Shown piece after piece: positions 51,060-60,844 of a stretch of 64,000 nucleotides of DNA (positions are counted from its first letter, which is position 1; each line of letters opens with the position of its first letter). The DNA comes from an uncultured Pseudacidovorax sp. (GTDB taxonomy: Bacteria; Pseudomonadota; Gammaproteobacteria; Burkholderiales; Burkholderiaceae_C): contig NZ_CAJYES010000110.1 of NCBI RefSeq assembly GCF_913773995.1, positions 28,832 through 92,831 of the forward strand. The letters run 5' to 3'. The position numbers and the translations under genes were made by a program. Below the pieces are notes generated by a model that searched no databases, was not told where the DNA came from, and saw nothing but the letters and a program-made list of their open reading frames with translations.

Positions 51060-51872
51060 ATGAACGACAACACGAACCTGCCTTCCGTCTGGTCGCCGCC
51101 GGCCGTCACGCGCCGCTGGTGGCCGGTCTTCCTGCGCAACCTGCTGGTGTGGCGCAAGCTGGCCGTGCCCAGCCTGATCGGCAACATCGCCGAGCCGCTG
51201 ATCTGGCTGGTGGCCTTCGGCTACGGCATGGGGGCGCTGGTCGGCCAGGTCAAGGTGGGGGGCGAGTCGGTGCCCTACATCCTGTTCCTGGCCAGCGGCT
51301 CGATCTGCATGAGCGCGATGAATGCGGCCAGCTTCGAGGCGCTGTATTCGTCCTTCTCGCGCATGCATGTGCAGAAGACCTGGGACGGCATCATGAATGC
51401 GCCGGTGGGCCTGGACGACGTGGTCTTCGCCGAGATGCTGTGGGCGGGCTTCAAGTCGCTGTTCACCGTGACGGCCATCCTGCTGGTGATGCTGGGCCTG
51501 GGCATCAGCCACAGCCCCAAGCTGCTGGTGGCCTGGGTGATCCTGGCGGGCGCGGGCATCGTGTTCTCGTCCATCGCGCTGATCTTCAATGCGCTGGCCA
51601 AGGGCTACGACTTCTTCACCTACTACTTCACGCTGTTCATGACGCCCATGATGTTCCTCTCGGGCGTGTTCTTTCCGTTGGAGCAGTTGCCCGAGGTGGT
51701 GCGGGCGGTGGCGGCCTGGTTGCCGCTGGCCAATGTGGTGGCACTGGTGCGGCCGCTCTTCATGGACCAGTGGCCGGCGCAGCCGCTGCTGCACCTGGGC
51801 GTGCTGGCCGCCTATGGCATCGCGGCCTTCTGGCTGGCGCTGGGCTTGACGCGGCGGCGATTCCGCCAGTGA
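51060..51872 (+). CDS. ABC-2 type exporter permease (NodJ-like)
   Basis: A 270-residue membrane protein with six predicted helices: FLRNLLVWRKLAVPSLIGNI, EPLIWLVAFGYGMGALVG, VGGESVPYILFLASGSICMSAMN (in parts) and a conserved MTPMMFLSGVFFPLEQLPE loop, as in NodJ/DrrB permeases. It partners with the upstream ATPase. Confidence 0.9.
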   Translation: MNDNTNLPSVWSPPAVTRRWWPVFLRNLLVWRKLAVPSLIGNIAEPLIWLVAFGYGMGALVGQVKVGGESVPYILFLASGSICMSAMNAASFEALYSSFSRMHVQKTWDGIMNAPVGLDDVVFAEMLWAGFKSLFTVTAILLVMLGLGISHSPKLLVAWVILAGAGIVFSSIALIFNALAKGYDFFTYYFTLFMTPMMFLSGVFFPLEQLPEVVRAVAAWLPLANVVALVRPLFMDQWPAQPLLHLGVLAAYGIAAFWLALGLTRRRFRQ

Positions 51873-51905
51873 GGTGCGGGGGCAGCAACGCCCCCGCGTG
51901 TTCGA

Positions 51906-52511
<606 letters not shown>

Positions 52512-52680
52512 GAAGGGTCTCCTTGGATGTGGCGCACCGGATGGCCGATGCCCGTTCCCAAGCCGCCCGGCGACATGCTGGTCTTGGCTTCGGAACAGTC
52601 TTCACGCTAGGCGCGCCACTCCCTTGCCGGGTGGGTACGGGCCCACCCCCGTGTAGGAGCAGGGCCCCCATCGACGCACG

Positions 52681-52708
52681 AAAAAAAACAGCGCCCCGTG
52701 GGCGCTGT
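52681..52708 (-). terminator. Rho-independent terminator of malate synthase
   Basis: On the minus strand ACAGCGCCC, loop ACG, GGGCGCTGT followed by a run of eight or more T; positions 52708 to 52681. It lies 28 bases after the glcB stop. Confidence 0.93.
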
Positions 52709-52736
52709 CAGCACAAGGCGTGATGCCGGGTGAGGC

Positions 52737-54929
52737 TCAGCCCGCCGCCTTCACCTTCAGTCGCCACGCATGCAGCAGCGGCTCGGTGTAGCCGCTCGGC
52801 TGCTCGACGCCCTTGAACACCAAGTCCTGCGCCGCCTTGTAGGCGAAGGAGGTGTCGAAGTGGCCGGCCATCGGCTTGTAGAGCGGGTCGCCGGCGTTCT
52901 GCTGGTCCACCACGGCGGCCATGCGCTCGAAGGTGGCGTTGACCTGCTCCTTCGTCACCACGCCGTGCAGCAGCCAGTTGGCGATGTGCTGGCTGCTGAT
53001 GCGCAGCGTGGCGCGGTCTTCCATCAGGCCCACGTCGTGGATGTCGGGCACCTTGGAGCAGCCCACGCCCTGGTCGATCCAGCGCACCACGTAGCCCAGG
53101 ATGCCCTGCACGTTGTTGTCCAGTTCCTGCTGCTTCTCGGCGTCGCTCCAGTTGGGCGTGGCGGTGATCGGCACCTGCAGCAGGTCGTTCAGGATCGCGT
53201 CGCGCTCGGCCTCGGCGTCGATCTTCTCCAGCTCCTTCTGCACGTCGGCCACGCTGACCTGGTGGTAGTGCAGCGCATGCAGCGTGGCGGCGGTGGGCGA
53301 GGGCACCCAGGCGGTGTTGGCGCCGGCCTTCGGGTGGCCGATCTTCTGCTTGAGCATGTCCGCCATCAGGTCGGGCATGGCCCACATGCCCTTGCCGATC
53401 TGCGCCTTGCCGCGCAGGCCGCAGTTCAGGCCGGTGAGCACGTTGTTGCGCTCGTAGGCGGCGATCCACTTCGTGCCCTTGATGTCGCCCTTGCGCAGCA
53501 TGGGGCCGCCCTGCATGGCGGTGTGCATCTCGTCGCCGGTGCGGTCCAGGAAGCCGGTGTTGATGAAGGCCACGCGCGCCGGTGCGGCGGCGATGCAGGC
53601 CTGCAGGTTGACGCTGGTGCGGCGCTCCTCGTCCATGATGCCCAGCTTGACGGTGTTGGCCGCCAGGCCCAGCAGCTGCTCGACGCGGCCGAAGAGCTCG
53701 TTGGCGAAGGCCACCTCGGCCGGGCCGTGCATCTTGGGCTTGACGATGTAGATGCTGCCGGTGCGCGAGTTGCGGATGCCGTTCTGGCCCTTGCCCTGCA
53801 GGTCGACCATGGCGATGGCGGTGGTGACGACCGCGTCCATGATGCCCTCGGGAATCTCCTTGCCTTCACCCCACAGGATGGCCGGGTTGGTCATCAGGTG
53901 GCCCACGTTGCGCACGAACATGAGCGAGCGGCCATGCAGCGTGACCTGGCCCTTGCCGTCGGGCGCGGTGTAGACGCGGTCGGGGTTCAGGCGGCGCACG
54001 AAGGTCTTGCCACCCTTGGCCACTTCCTCGGTCAGCGTGCCCTGCTGGATGCCGAGCCAGTTGCCGTACGCCAGCACCTTGTCCTCGGCATCGACCACGG
54101 CCACGGAGTCTTCCAGGTCGAGGATGGTGGACAGGGCCGATTCCAGCACCACGTCGGCCACGCCGGCCGCGTCGGTCTTGCCGATGGGCGTGCTGCGGTC
54201 GATCTGGATGTCGAGGTGGATGCCGTTGTGCCTGAGCAGCACCGACGAGGGGTTCGCCGCGTCGCCCTGGTAGCCGACGAAGGCCGACGGGTCCTTCAGG
54301 TGCGTGCTGCTGCTGTGCAGGGCGATGACCAATTGGCCGTCCTTCACGCTGTAGCCGGTGGCGTCCTTGTGCGAGCCGTTGACCAGCGGTGCGGCTTGGT
54401 CGAGCAGCTCGCGCGAGAAGGCGATGACCCTGGCACCGCGCACCGGGTTGTAGCCATTGCCGACTTCGCCTCCGCCGTCCTTGGGAATGGCGTCGGTGCC
54501 GTACAGCGCGTCGTACAGCGAGCCCCAGCGCGCGTTGGCGGCGTTGAGCGCGTAGCGCGCGTTCAGGATGGGCACCACCAGTTGCGGGCCGGCCTGCAGG
54601 GCCAGTTCGGCGTCTACGTTGGCGGTGGTGGCCTTCGTGCCCTTGGGCTGCGGCAGCAGGTAGCCGATCTTTTCCAGATGGGCGCGATAGGCCGGCATGT
54701 CGGCGATGGGGCCGGGATGGGCCTTGTGCCAGGCGTCCATCTCGGACTGCAGGCGGTCGCGCTCGGCGAGCAGCGCGGCGTTCTTGGGCGCGAGGTCGTG
54801 GACGATGGCGTCGAAGCCCTTCCAGAAGGCCTCGCTCGACAGGCCGGCGGCGGGCAGCACCCGGTCTTCGATGAAGCGGTACAGCTCGGTGGCCACCTGA
54901 AGGCGCTGGGTCGTGGTGCGTTCGGTCAT
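52737..54929 (-). CDS. glcB: Malate synthase G
   Basis: A 730-residue enzyme that condenses glyoxylate and acetyl-CoA to malate in the glyoxylate bypass. Family blocks: [90 protein letters not shown], and [21 protein letters not shown] near the C-terminus. ATG 54929 gives the G-isoform N-terminus. A strong terminator follows. It allows growth on two-carbon compounds or fatty acids; no isocitrate lyase gene is in the window. Confidence 0.96.
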   Translation of the reverse strand: MTERTTTQRLQVATELYRFIEDRVLPAAGLSSEAFWKGFDAIVHDLAPKNAALLAERDRLQSEMDAWHKAHPGPIADMPAYRAHLEKIGYLLPQPKGTKATTANVDAELALQAGPQLVVPILNARYALNAANARWGSLYDALYGTDAIPKDGGGEVGNGYNPVRGARVIAFSRELLDQAAPLVNGSHKDATGYSVKDGQLVIALHSSSTHLKDPSAFVGYQGDAANPSSVLLRHNGIHLDIQIDRSTPIGKTDAAGVADVVLESALSTILDLEDSVAVVDAEDKVLAYGNWLGIQQGTLTEEVAKGGKTFVRRLNPDRVYTAPDGKGQVTLHGRSLMFVRNVGHLMTNPAILWGEGKEIPEGIMDAVVTTAIAMVDLQGKGQNGIRNSRTGSIYIVKPKMHGPAEVAFANELFGRVEQLLGLAANTVKLGIMDEERRTSVNLQACIAAAPARVAFINTGFLDRTGDEMHTAMQGGPMLRKGDIKGTKWIAAYERNNVLTGLNCGLRGKAQIGKGMWAMPDLMADMLKQKIGHPKAGANTAWVPSPTAATLHALHYHQVSVADVQKELEKIDAEAERDAILNDLLQVPITATPNWSDAEKQQELDNNVQGILGYVVRWIDQGVGCSKVPDIHDVGLMEDRATLRISSQHIANWLLHGVVTKEQVNATFERMAAVVDQQNAGDPLYKPMAGHFDTSFAYKAAQDLVFKGVEQPSGYTEPLLHAWRLKVKAAG

Positions 54930-55043
54930 GCGTGTTCTCGGCGTGCGGCGGGGCCGCAAAGGGGTTGCACGGGGATGTCGGCTCAACGCGATGCATGGGG
55001 CCGACGCTCGACCTCCACTGTATTAGAGACGGGGCCGAAGATT

Positions 55044-55066
55044 AATCAGCGAATGAGGCGTTGATT
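55044..55066. promoter_or_regulatory. Inverted repeat upstream of glcB
   Basis: AATCAGCG (55044-55051) faces CGTTGATT (55059-55066), one mismatch, in the AT-richer stretch of the 223-base gap before glcB. It could be a regulator site of the malate synthase gene; weak evidence. Confidence 0.3.
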
Positions 55067-55152
55067 CGTGACAGAAATGATGGCAATCCCGGGCCGGCGG
55101 CCTGGCGTGACGTTTGTCGCCCGGAGGCAGCCGCACGCCGTCCCGCCACAGT

Positions 55153-55737
55153 TCAGGGCGCGGCCGCCGCCAGGCTCGCGTTCACCCAGCCAGCGATTTG
55201 AACGCCGGTGGCCGGTGCCGCCGTGAAGAGCAGGTGAAAGAGCAGCGGCGCCACCAGCGTGTCCATCACGCGCTCCACCGCAGGCGCGGCTTCGCCTCGT
55301 GCCTGCGCACGGCCGAGGAGCACGCCGATCTGCAGGGCGATGAAATCCGCGCAGCGGCACGAGGGACGGGCATCCGGCGACTGCACGCCGAGCACGTCCC
55401 GCAGCATCGCGCGGCCGACCTGTGACGACATCTCCTCGTTGTACTGCTCGGCCCAGGCCAGCAGGTCGCCTCGCAGCGCGCCGGTGTCGGCCGGTTCGCC
55501 GTCGGGCCGCATGCGCTCGACCGAGACATCGGCCAGCAGTTCGGCCAGATCGCCCCAGCGGCGGTAGATGGTCGACGGCGTCACCCCGGCGCGTGCGGCC
55601 ACCATCGGGACGGTGAGGGCCTCGCGCGCATGTTCGGCGGCCAGTTCCCGGACGGCACGGTGAACCGCCTCCTGCACGCGCGCGCTGCGGCCGCCGGGGC
55701 GCGGCCCGGTGCGGGGGAGCGTGGGAGAGGAAGCCAT
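55153..55737 (-). CDS. TetR-family transcriptional regulator
   Basis: A 194-residue repressor. The HTH is VPMVAARAGVTPSTIYRRWGDLAELLADV; the N-terminal extension is basic (GPRPGGRSARVQEAVH). The C-terminal ligand domain shows the TetR_C-type block QVGRAMLRDVLGV and FIALQIGVLLGRAQARGE. It is divergent from an MFS gene; two copies of the palindrome AACGCAAA-N3-TTTGCGTT lie between them, one overlapping the MFS ribosome binding site. Confidence 0.92.
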   Translation of the reverse strand: MASSPTLPRTGPRPGGRSARVQEAVHRAVRELAAEHAREALTVPMVAARAGVTPSTIYRRWGDLAELLADVSVERMRPDGEPADTGALRGDLLAWAEQYNEEMSSQVGRAMLRDVLGVQSPDARPSCRCADFIALQIGVLLGRAQARGEAAPAVERVMDTLVAPLLFHLLFTAAPATGVQIAGWVNASLAAAAP

Positions 55738-55747
55738 CCATCGATGC

Positions 55748-55768
55748 TAACGCAAAGAATTTGCGTTA
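55748..55768. promoter_or_regulatory. TetR operator 1
   Basis: TAACGCAAA-GAA-TTTGCGTTA, a perfect 9-bp inverted repeat with 3-base spacer, 11 bases upstream of the tetR start. Confidence 0.85.
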
Positions 55769-55794
55769 GGGAGGCAACAAGCGCACAATCCACA

Positions 55795-55813
55795 AACGCA
55801 AAATCTTTGCGTT
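55795..55813. promoter_or_regulatory. TetR operator 2
   Basis: AACGCAAA-ATC-TTTGCGTT, same half-sites as the site at 55748-55768, centred 46 bases away. It ends just before AAAGGAG, the MFS Shine-Dalgarno, so bound repressor would block MFS expression. Confidence 0.85.
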
Positions 55814-55826
55814 AAAGGAGACATCG

Positions 55827-57020
55827 ATGTCCGTACCCGCTTGCAGGGCGCCCGCCGCCCCGGCCCGCCTGCCGCCGCGTGCCGCCTTCGCGCTGGTCGT
55901 GACGCTGGTGATCACCTTCCTGGCCGCGTCGAGTGCGCCCTCGCCGCTGTACGCCGTGTATCGGGACGCCTGGGGCTTCTCGGCGCTGGTGCTCACCGTC
56001 GTCTTCTCCAGCTATGCCTTCGCGCTGCTGGTGGCGCTGCTGGTCTTCGGTGCGTTGTCCGACCACCTGGGCCGACGGGCCGTGATCCTGGGCGCGCTGG
56101 TGCTGGAGCTTGGCGCCATCGGCCTGTTCTGGCAGGCGGATTCGGTGGGCTGGCTGATCGCGGCCCGGGTGCTGCAGGGCATCGCCACCGGGACGGCCAC
56201 GAGTGTGCTGAGCGCGACGCTGCTCGATCTGGACCCGGCGCGCGGCGCGCTGTTCAACGGCCTGTCGCCCATGATCGGCATGGCGCTGGGCGCGCTGGGC
56301 GCCAGTGTACTGGTGCAGTTCGCGCCCCGGCCGCTGCATCTGGTCTACGAGCTTCTGCTGGTCGCGCTGGTGATCCAGGCTGTGCTGGCGCTGCGCCTGC
56401 CGGCGACGGTGGCACCCCGGCCCGGCGCCTGGGCTTCCCTGGTTCCGCGCGCGCATGTCCCGCCGGCGGCCCGCGCGCTGGTGCTGCGGCTCATGCCGCT
56501 CAACACCGCCGGGTGGGCGCTCGGGGGCTTCTACCTGTCCCTCGGGCCGACGCTGGCCCGCCTCGTGACCGGCCGCGCGACGCCACTGGCGGGGGGCGCG
56601 CTCATCGCCACCCTGGTGCTGACGGGCGCCGCGGCGATCTATGGGGTGCGCCAGCGTCCTGCCCGGCGCGTGCTGCGCGCAAGCGCCGTGCTGCTCGGTG
56701 CCGGCATTGCGATCACCCTGCTGGGCGTCTACGCGCGAGAGGCCGCGCTGTTCTTCGGCGGGACCGTGGTCGCGGGCGCCGGCTTCGGCGCCAGCTTCAA
56801 CGCGGCCGTGCGCAGCCTGGTGCCGGTGGCCTCGCCCCACGAGCGGGCCGGCCTCATGTCCAGCTTCTTCGTGCTGAGCTACCTGGCCTTCAGCGTGCCG
56901 GCCATCCTGGCCGGTCTGGCCGTCGGCGTTTTCGGTCTGCAGGCGACCAGCCTGGGCTACGGCTTCGTGCTGGTGGCGCTGGCTTTCCTTTCCTGGGTGG
57001 GCGCGCGCGAGCGGGCCTGA
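55827..57020 (+). CDS. Major facilitator superfamily transporter
   Basis: A 397-residue permease with 12 predicted helices. The MFS loop 2-3 motif appears as GALSDHLGRRAVILG, and helix 5 has GIATGTATSVLSATLLDL. ATG 55827 follows AAAGGAG. It is under a divergent TetR repressor with two operators, the usual arrangement of an inducible efflux pump; exported compound unknown. Confidence 0.92.
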   Translation: MSVPACRAPAAPARLPPRAAFALVVTLVITFLAASSAPSPLYAVYRDAWGFSALVLTVVFSSYAFALLVALLVFGALSDHLGRRAVILGALVLELGAIGLFWQADSVGWLIAARVLQGIATGTATSVLSATLLDLDPARGALFNGLSPMIGMALGALGASVLVQFAPRPLHLVYELLLVALVIQAVLALRLPATVAPRPGAWASLVPRAHVPPAARALVLRLMPLNTAGWALGGFYLSLGPTLARLVTGRATPLAGGALIATLVLTGAAAIYGVRQRPARRVLRASAVLLGAGIAITLLGVYAREAALFFGGTVVAGAGFGASFNAAVRSLVPVASPHERAGLMSSFFVLSYLAFSVPAILAGLAVGVFGLQATSLGYGFVLVALAFLSWVGARERA

Positions 57021-57121
57021 CGCGGGCGCGGCCCTGCCGCGCGACCCGCGCGGGCCGGCCCGTCCGGGTCCCCGCCCGCAGACGCGCCGATAAGATCACG
57101 GACTTTTTGGAGAGGGCGCGC

Positions 57122-58324
57122 ATGACCGACACCGCCAGCCCGCCGCTGCCCTATGCGGGCATCCGCGTCGTCGAGTTCACCCACATGGTCATGGGCCCCA
57201 CCTGCGGCCTGCTGCTGGGCGACCTGGGCGCCGAGGTCATCAAGGTCGAGCCGCTGGCCGGCGACGACACCCGCCGCCTGCTCGGCGCCGGCGCCGGCTT
57301 CTACCCGGCCTTCAACCGCAACAAGAAGAGCGTGGCGCTGGACCTGAAGACGCCCGAGGGCCTGGAGGCCGCACGGCGGCTGGTGGCCACGGCCGACATC
57401 GTGAGCGAGAACTTCCGCCCCGGCACCATGAAGAAGCTGGGCCTGGACTACGACACGCTGCGCCGCGACAACCCGCGCCTCATCTACGTGAGCCACAAGG
57501 GCTTCCTGCCCGGTCCCTACGAGAACCGCACGGCCCTTGACGAGACGGTGCAGATGATGGGCGGCCTGGCCTACATGACCGGCCGGCCCGGCGATCCGCT
57601 GCGCGCAGGCAGCAGCGTCAACGACATCATGGGCGGCCTGTTCGGCGCCATCGGCGCGATGGCCGCACTGCGCCGGCGCGAGCAGACGGGCGAGGGCGGC
57701 GAGGTGCAGTCGGCCCTGTTCGAGAACAACATCTTCCTGGTCGCGCAGCACATGCTGCAGTACGCCGCCACGGGCGTCGCGGCCGATCCGATGCCGGCGC
57801 GCATCTCCTCCTGGGGCATCTACGACGTCTTCACCGTGAAGGACGGCCAGCAGATCTTCCTGGCCGTGGTGAGCGACAAGCAGTGGCCCGTCTTCTGCCG
57901 CGCCTGCGGCCTGGAGGACCTGCTGGCCGACTCCCGCCTGGCCACCAACAACGACCGCGTCCGCGCCCGGTCCTGGATGATGCCGATTCTTCGAGAGCGG
58001 CTGGCGGCCCGCAGTGCGGCCGAACTGACCGCGCTGTTCGAACAGCATGCGCTGCCCTTCGCGCCCATCACGCGTCCGCACGAACTCTTCGAGGATCCGC
58101 ATCTGGTGGCCAGCGGCGGGCTCGCGCCCGTGCGCATGAACGACGGACACATGGCCCAGGTGCCGCTGCTGCCGTTCACGCTGGACGGCGTGCGCCCGCC
58201 CCTGCGCCTGCAGCCGCCGGTCATCGGCGAGCACACGCGCGAGCTGCTGCAGGCCGCCGGCTATGCCGAAGCGCAGATCGAGGCCATGGTGGCAGCCGGC
58301 GCGGCCGCCGCCACGGCCGGCTGA
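57122..58324 (+). CDS. CaiB/BaiF-family CoA transferase
   Basis: A 400-residue class III CoA transferase. VVEFTHMVMGPTCGLLLGDLGAEVIKVEP is the N-terminal block, FNRNKKSVALDLKTPEG follows, and the catalytic Asp is expected in GSSVNDIMGGLFGAIGA. It moves CoA between carboxylic acids. It is preceded by the MFS gene (101-base gap) and followed by a LysR gene 25 bases later; it may act on a compound handled with those genes. Confidence 0.92.
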   Translation: MTDTASPPLPYAGIRVVEFTHMVMGPTCGLLLGDLGAEVIKVEPLAGDDTRRLLGAGAGFYPAFNRNKKSVALDLKTPEGLEAARRLVATADIVSENFRPGTMKKLGLDYDTLRRDNPRLIYVSHKGFLPGPYENRTALDETVQMMGGLAYMTGRPGDPLRAGSSVNDIMGGLFGAIGAMAALRRREQTGEGGEVQSALFENNIFLVAQHMLQYAATGVAADPMPARISSWGIYDVFTVKDGQQIFLAVVSDKQWPVFCRACGLEDLLADSRLATNNDRVRARSWMMPILRERLAARSAAELTALFEQHALPFAPITRPHELFEDPHLVASGGLAPVRMNDGHMAQVPLLPFTLDGVRPPLRLQPPVIGEHTRELLQAAGYAEAQIEAMVAAGAAAATAG

Positions 58325-58349
58325 TCGACCGGTTGGCAAGGGGCGCGAC

Positions 58350-59279
58350 ATGGACCGCCTCACGCAGATGGAGACCTTCGTGGCCGTGGCCGCGCGCGGC
58401 AGCCTGGCGGCCGCGGCCAAGGCCGAGGGCGTGGCCGCGGCCATCATCGGCCGGCGGCTGGACGCGCTGGAGGAACGCCTGGGCGTCAAGCTGCTGCTGC
58501 GCACCACACGCCGGCTCACGCTCACGCACGAGGGCAGCGCCTTCCTGGAAGACTGCCAGCGCCTGCTGGCCGAAGTGGCCAATGCCGAGGCCAGCGTGAG
58601 CGCCGGGGGCGTCAAGGCCAGCGGCCATCTGCGGGTGACGGCGCCGGCCGGCTTCGGCCGCCGCCATGTGGCGCCGCTGGTGCCGCGATTCCGTGAACTG
58701 CATCCCGAGGTGACGGTGTCGCTCAACCTGAGCGACCGCGTCATCGACCTCGCGGGCGAGCATTACGACTGCGCGGTGCGCGTGGGCGATCTGCCCGACT
58801 CCTCGCTGGTGAGCATGCGCCTGGGCGACAACCGCCGCCGATGCGTGGCAACGCCCGAGTACCTGCGGCGCCATGGCGTACCGCGCCATCCGTCGGATCT
58901 GGCGCGCTTCGACTGCCTCACGCTGAGCAGCGACGCCTCGCAGACCCGCGGCTGGGCCTTCCAGGTGCCGCGACAGGATGGCGACGGCGTGGAGGTGGTG
59001 CACCTCAAGCCTTCGGGCCCGCTGGACTGCACCGACGGGCAGGTGCTGCACGACTGGTGCCTGGCGGGCCTGGGCATCGCCTGGCGCAGCACCTGGGAGG
59101 TGGAGGCCGAGATCGATGCGGGCCTGCTGGCCCCGGTGCTGGACGACTTCGCCGCACCGCCCAACGGCATCTATGCCGTGTTTCCCGAGCGTCGTCACCT
59201 GCCGCTGCGTGTGCGGCTGTGGCTGGATTTCCTCAAGGCGCAATACGGCCGGGCCGATTACTGGGGGCGTGCGGCCTGA
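58350..59279 (+). CDS. LysR-family transcriptional regulator
   Basis: A 309-residue LTTR. HTH: FVAVAARGSLAAAAKAEGVAAAIIGRRLDALE; effector domain with LRVTAPAGFGRRHVAPLVPRF and HYDCAVRVGDLPDSSLVSMRLG. It is in the same direction as the CoA transferase and 25 bases after it, so the two may form an operon. Confidence 0.92.
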   Translation: MDRLTQMETFVAVAARGSLAAAAKAEGVAAAIIGRRLDALEERLGVKLLLRTTRRLTLTHEGSAFLEDCQRLLAEVANAEASVSAGGVKASGHLRVTAPAGFGRRHVAPLVPRFRELHPEVTVSLNLSDRVIDLAGEHYDCAVRVGDLPDSSLVSMRLGDNRRRCVATPEYLRRHGVPRHPSDLARFDCLTLSSDASQTRGWAFQVPRQDGDGVEVVHLKPSGPLDCTDGQVLHDWCLAGLGIAWRSTWEVEAEIDAGLLAPVLDDFAAPPNGIYAVFPERRHLPLRVRLWLDFLKAQYGRADYWGRAA

Positions 59280-59347
59280 GGGACGGTGGTAGCTCGCTCC
59301 TTCCTGCCGGAGAGGGGAGCAAGCCCTGGGCGAGCTTCGAAGCCTCG

Positions 59348-59587
59348 CTATTTCTGCTTCTGATACGTGTCGTGCGCCACTTGCCCGCGGTCGGTGTCCT
59401 TGCGGCCGCTTTCCAGGTCGTTCAAGGCGCGCTTGCCGCGCTCGGTGGGCTGACCGTCGCGGGCTTCCTGGCTGTCGGCCGACTGGTCGCGCTCGTGCGG
59501 CATCCGCGGCGCGTGGCCATGGCTCTGCTTGGTGCGGGTCTGGCCTTCGCCAGCCGGATCGGGCTTCTCGGTGGGAGCGTTGCTCAT
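59348..59587 (-). CDS. Small hydrophilic protein of unknown function
   Basis: A 79-residue very polar protein (NAPTEKPDPAGEGQTRTKQSH, HERDQSADSQEARDGQPTERG, ending DTYQKQK). Composition resembles stress-related disordered proteins (rich in Gln, Glu, Arg, Asp), without a hydrophobic core. ATG 59587 is preceded by GAGG. A longer start (59638) would add 17 basic residues. Function not known. Confidence 0.6.
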   Translation of the reverse strand: MSNAPTEKPDPAGEGQTRTKQSHGHAPRMPHERDQSADSQEARDGQPTERGKRALNDLESGRKDTDRGQVAHDTYQKQK

Positions 59588-59708
59588 GGGGGCTGCCTCT
59601 TTGCTTGCGCGGACGCGATCGCGCCGCTCGAGGTCCATCGTGCCGCTGGTGCTCCGCGCCGCGGTAGGACGCCCTGGCCGGCCCCTGTAGGCGCGGGCAG
59701 GCTTTGCT

Positions 59709-59744
59709 CCGCATCCGCATCCGCATCCGCATCCGCATCCGCAG
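59709..59744. repeat. Hexanucleotide tandem repeat (CCGCAT)5
   Basis: Five CCGCAT units and one CCGCAG, in the 186-base gap between the small hydrophilic protein gene and the first PhnD-like gene. It is non-coding as far as I can tell. Confidence 0.9.
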
Positions 59745-59773
59745 CCTGACCGCGCTGCAGCGGGAGGGGCCGC

Positions 59774-60844
59774 TCAGTCGCGCGTGGTGCTGCCCAGTCG
59801 CCGTACCTGCGCCTGGTACTCGCGCTCCACCTTGGCGATGCGGTTGGCCCGCGCATCCTCGCTCACCCACTGGGCCAGACGCGCGTGCCGCAGGGCCAGG
59901 TCGCGCTGCATGCGGGCGGCCTCCAGCAGGGCGCCGTCGTCGGCGGATTCGTAGCCCAGGTCGGCCTGCAGACCCCTCAGGACGGCGCGCTCGGCCTCGG
60001 CGCCGGGCGCTTGGCCATAGTCGAGCAGCACGCGGCGCAGAGCGGCCTGCTGGTCCGCCGGCAGCCCCCGCCGCACCACGATCTGCGCGGGCGGCGTGGG
60101 CAGCGAGGTCCACAGCACCCGCAGCCGGCCCGCCTCGGCGGGGAACAGGGTCTGGAAGCGTTCGAAGTCGGTGCTGTTGCTGGTGGCGACGTCGGCATCG
60201 CCGTTGGCAACGGCCAGGGCGTTGTCCTGGTGGTTGCCCACGGTCTCGGCCTTGAAGCTGGTCTCGATGTCGATGCCGTGCGGCAGCAGCAGCTCCGACT
60301 GGGGCACGATGAAGCCGGACACCGAGCGTCGGTCGCCGCGGGCGATGCGCCAGCGCCCGGGGTCCTGCAGAACGGCGTCCAGCGTGGCGGGCCCGTCCTT
60401 GATGCGCCCGAGCAGCAGGGCGCGGTGCTCCACCTGCCGCGGGTCGCGGCGGCGCCGCACCTGGGCCACGACCTGCATCGGGCCGTCGATCACGGCGTCC
60501 AGCGCCATCCTGCCGGACAGCAGCGTGAAGTCGATGCGGCCGGCCTGTACGGCGTGGGCCAGGGTGTCGTACTGGAAGGCGCTGAACACGGTCACCGGCC
60601 GCCGCAGCGCCGAGGACAGCGCCACCAGCAGGGGCTCCCAGCGGCGGCGGTTTTCCACCGCGTCGCCCACCAGGGGCAGGCCGAACACCAGCGGCAGGGC
60701 GGCGCCCTGGCCGTCTTGGCCCGTCCGCGTGGCGGGCGCCGCCGCCGGTGCCGGTGGCGCGCCGGCCGCTGCGCCGGCCAGGGGCGCGCCGACGACCATC
60801 GCCAGAGCGCGAACCAGCCAGCGTCGGCGTTCAGCGTCCGTCAT
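59774..60844 (-). CDS. PhnD-like periplasmic substrate-binding protein (1)
   Basis: A 356-residue protein of the PhnD/phosphonate-receptor class. An N-terminal signal (RRRWLVRALAMVVGAPLAGAAAG) is Tat-like. The two-domain fold shows PLVFGLPLVGDAVENRRRWEPLLVALS, TLLSGRMALDAVID, RRSVSGFIVPQSELLLPHG and NALAVANGDADVATSN (PhnD DVA motif). A C-terminal helical region (DLALRHARLAQWVSEDARA) extends past the fold. It overlaps the next PhnD-like gene by 14 bases. No ABC permease or ATPase lies nearby; a divergent hybrid kinase suggests a sensory role. Confidence 0.88.
   Translation of the reverse strand: MTDAERRRWLVRALAMVVGAPLAGAAAGAPPAPAAAPATRTGQDGQGAALPLVFGLPLVGDAVENRRRWEPLLVALSSALRRPVTVFSAFQYDTLAHAVQAGRIDFTLLSGRMALDAVIDGPMQVVAQVRRRRDPRQVEHRALLLGRIKDGPATLDAVLQDPGRWRIARGDRRSVSGFIVPQSELLLPHGIDIETSFKAETVGNHQDNALAVANGDADVATSNSTDFERFQTLFPAEAGRLRVLWTSLPTPPAQIVVRRGLPADQQAALRRVLLDYGQAPGAEAERAVLRGLQADLGYESADDGALLEAARMQRDLALRHARLAQWVSEDARANRIAKVEREYQAQVRRLGSTTRD

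Noticed and set aside
52770..55064. A 764-codon open frame antisense to malate synthase G
   Set aside because: Same situation: no domain, skewed composition, fully covered by glcB.
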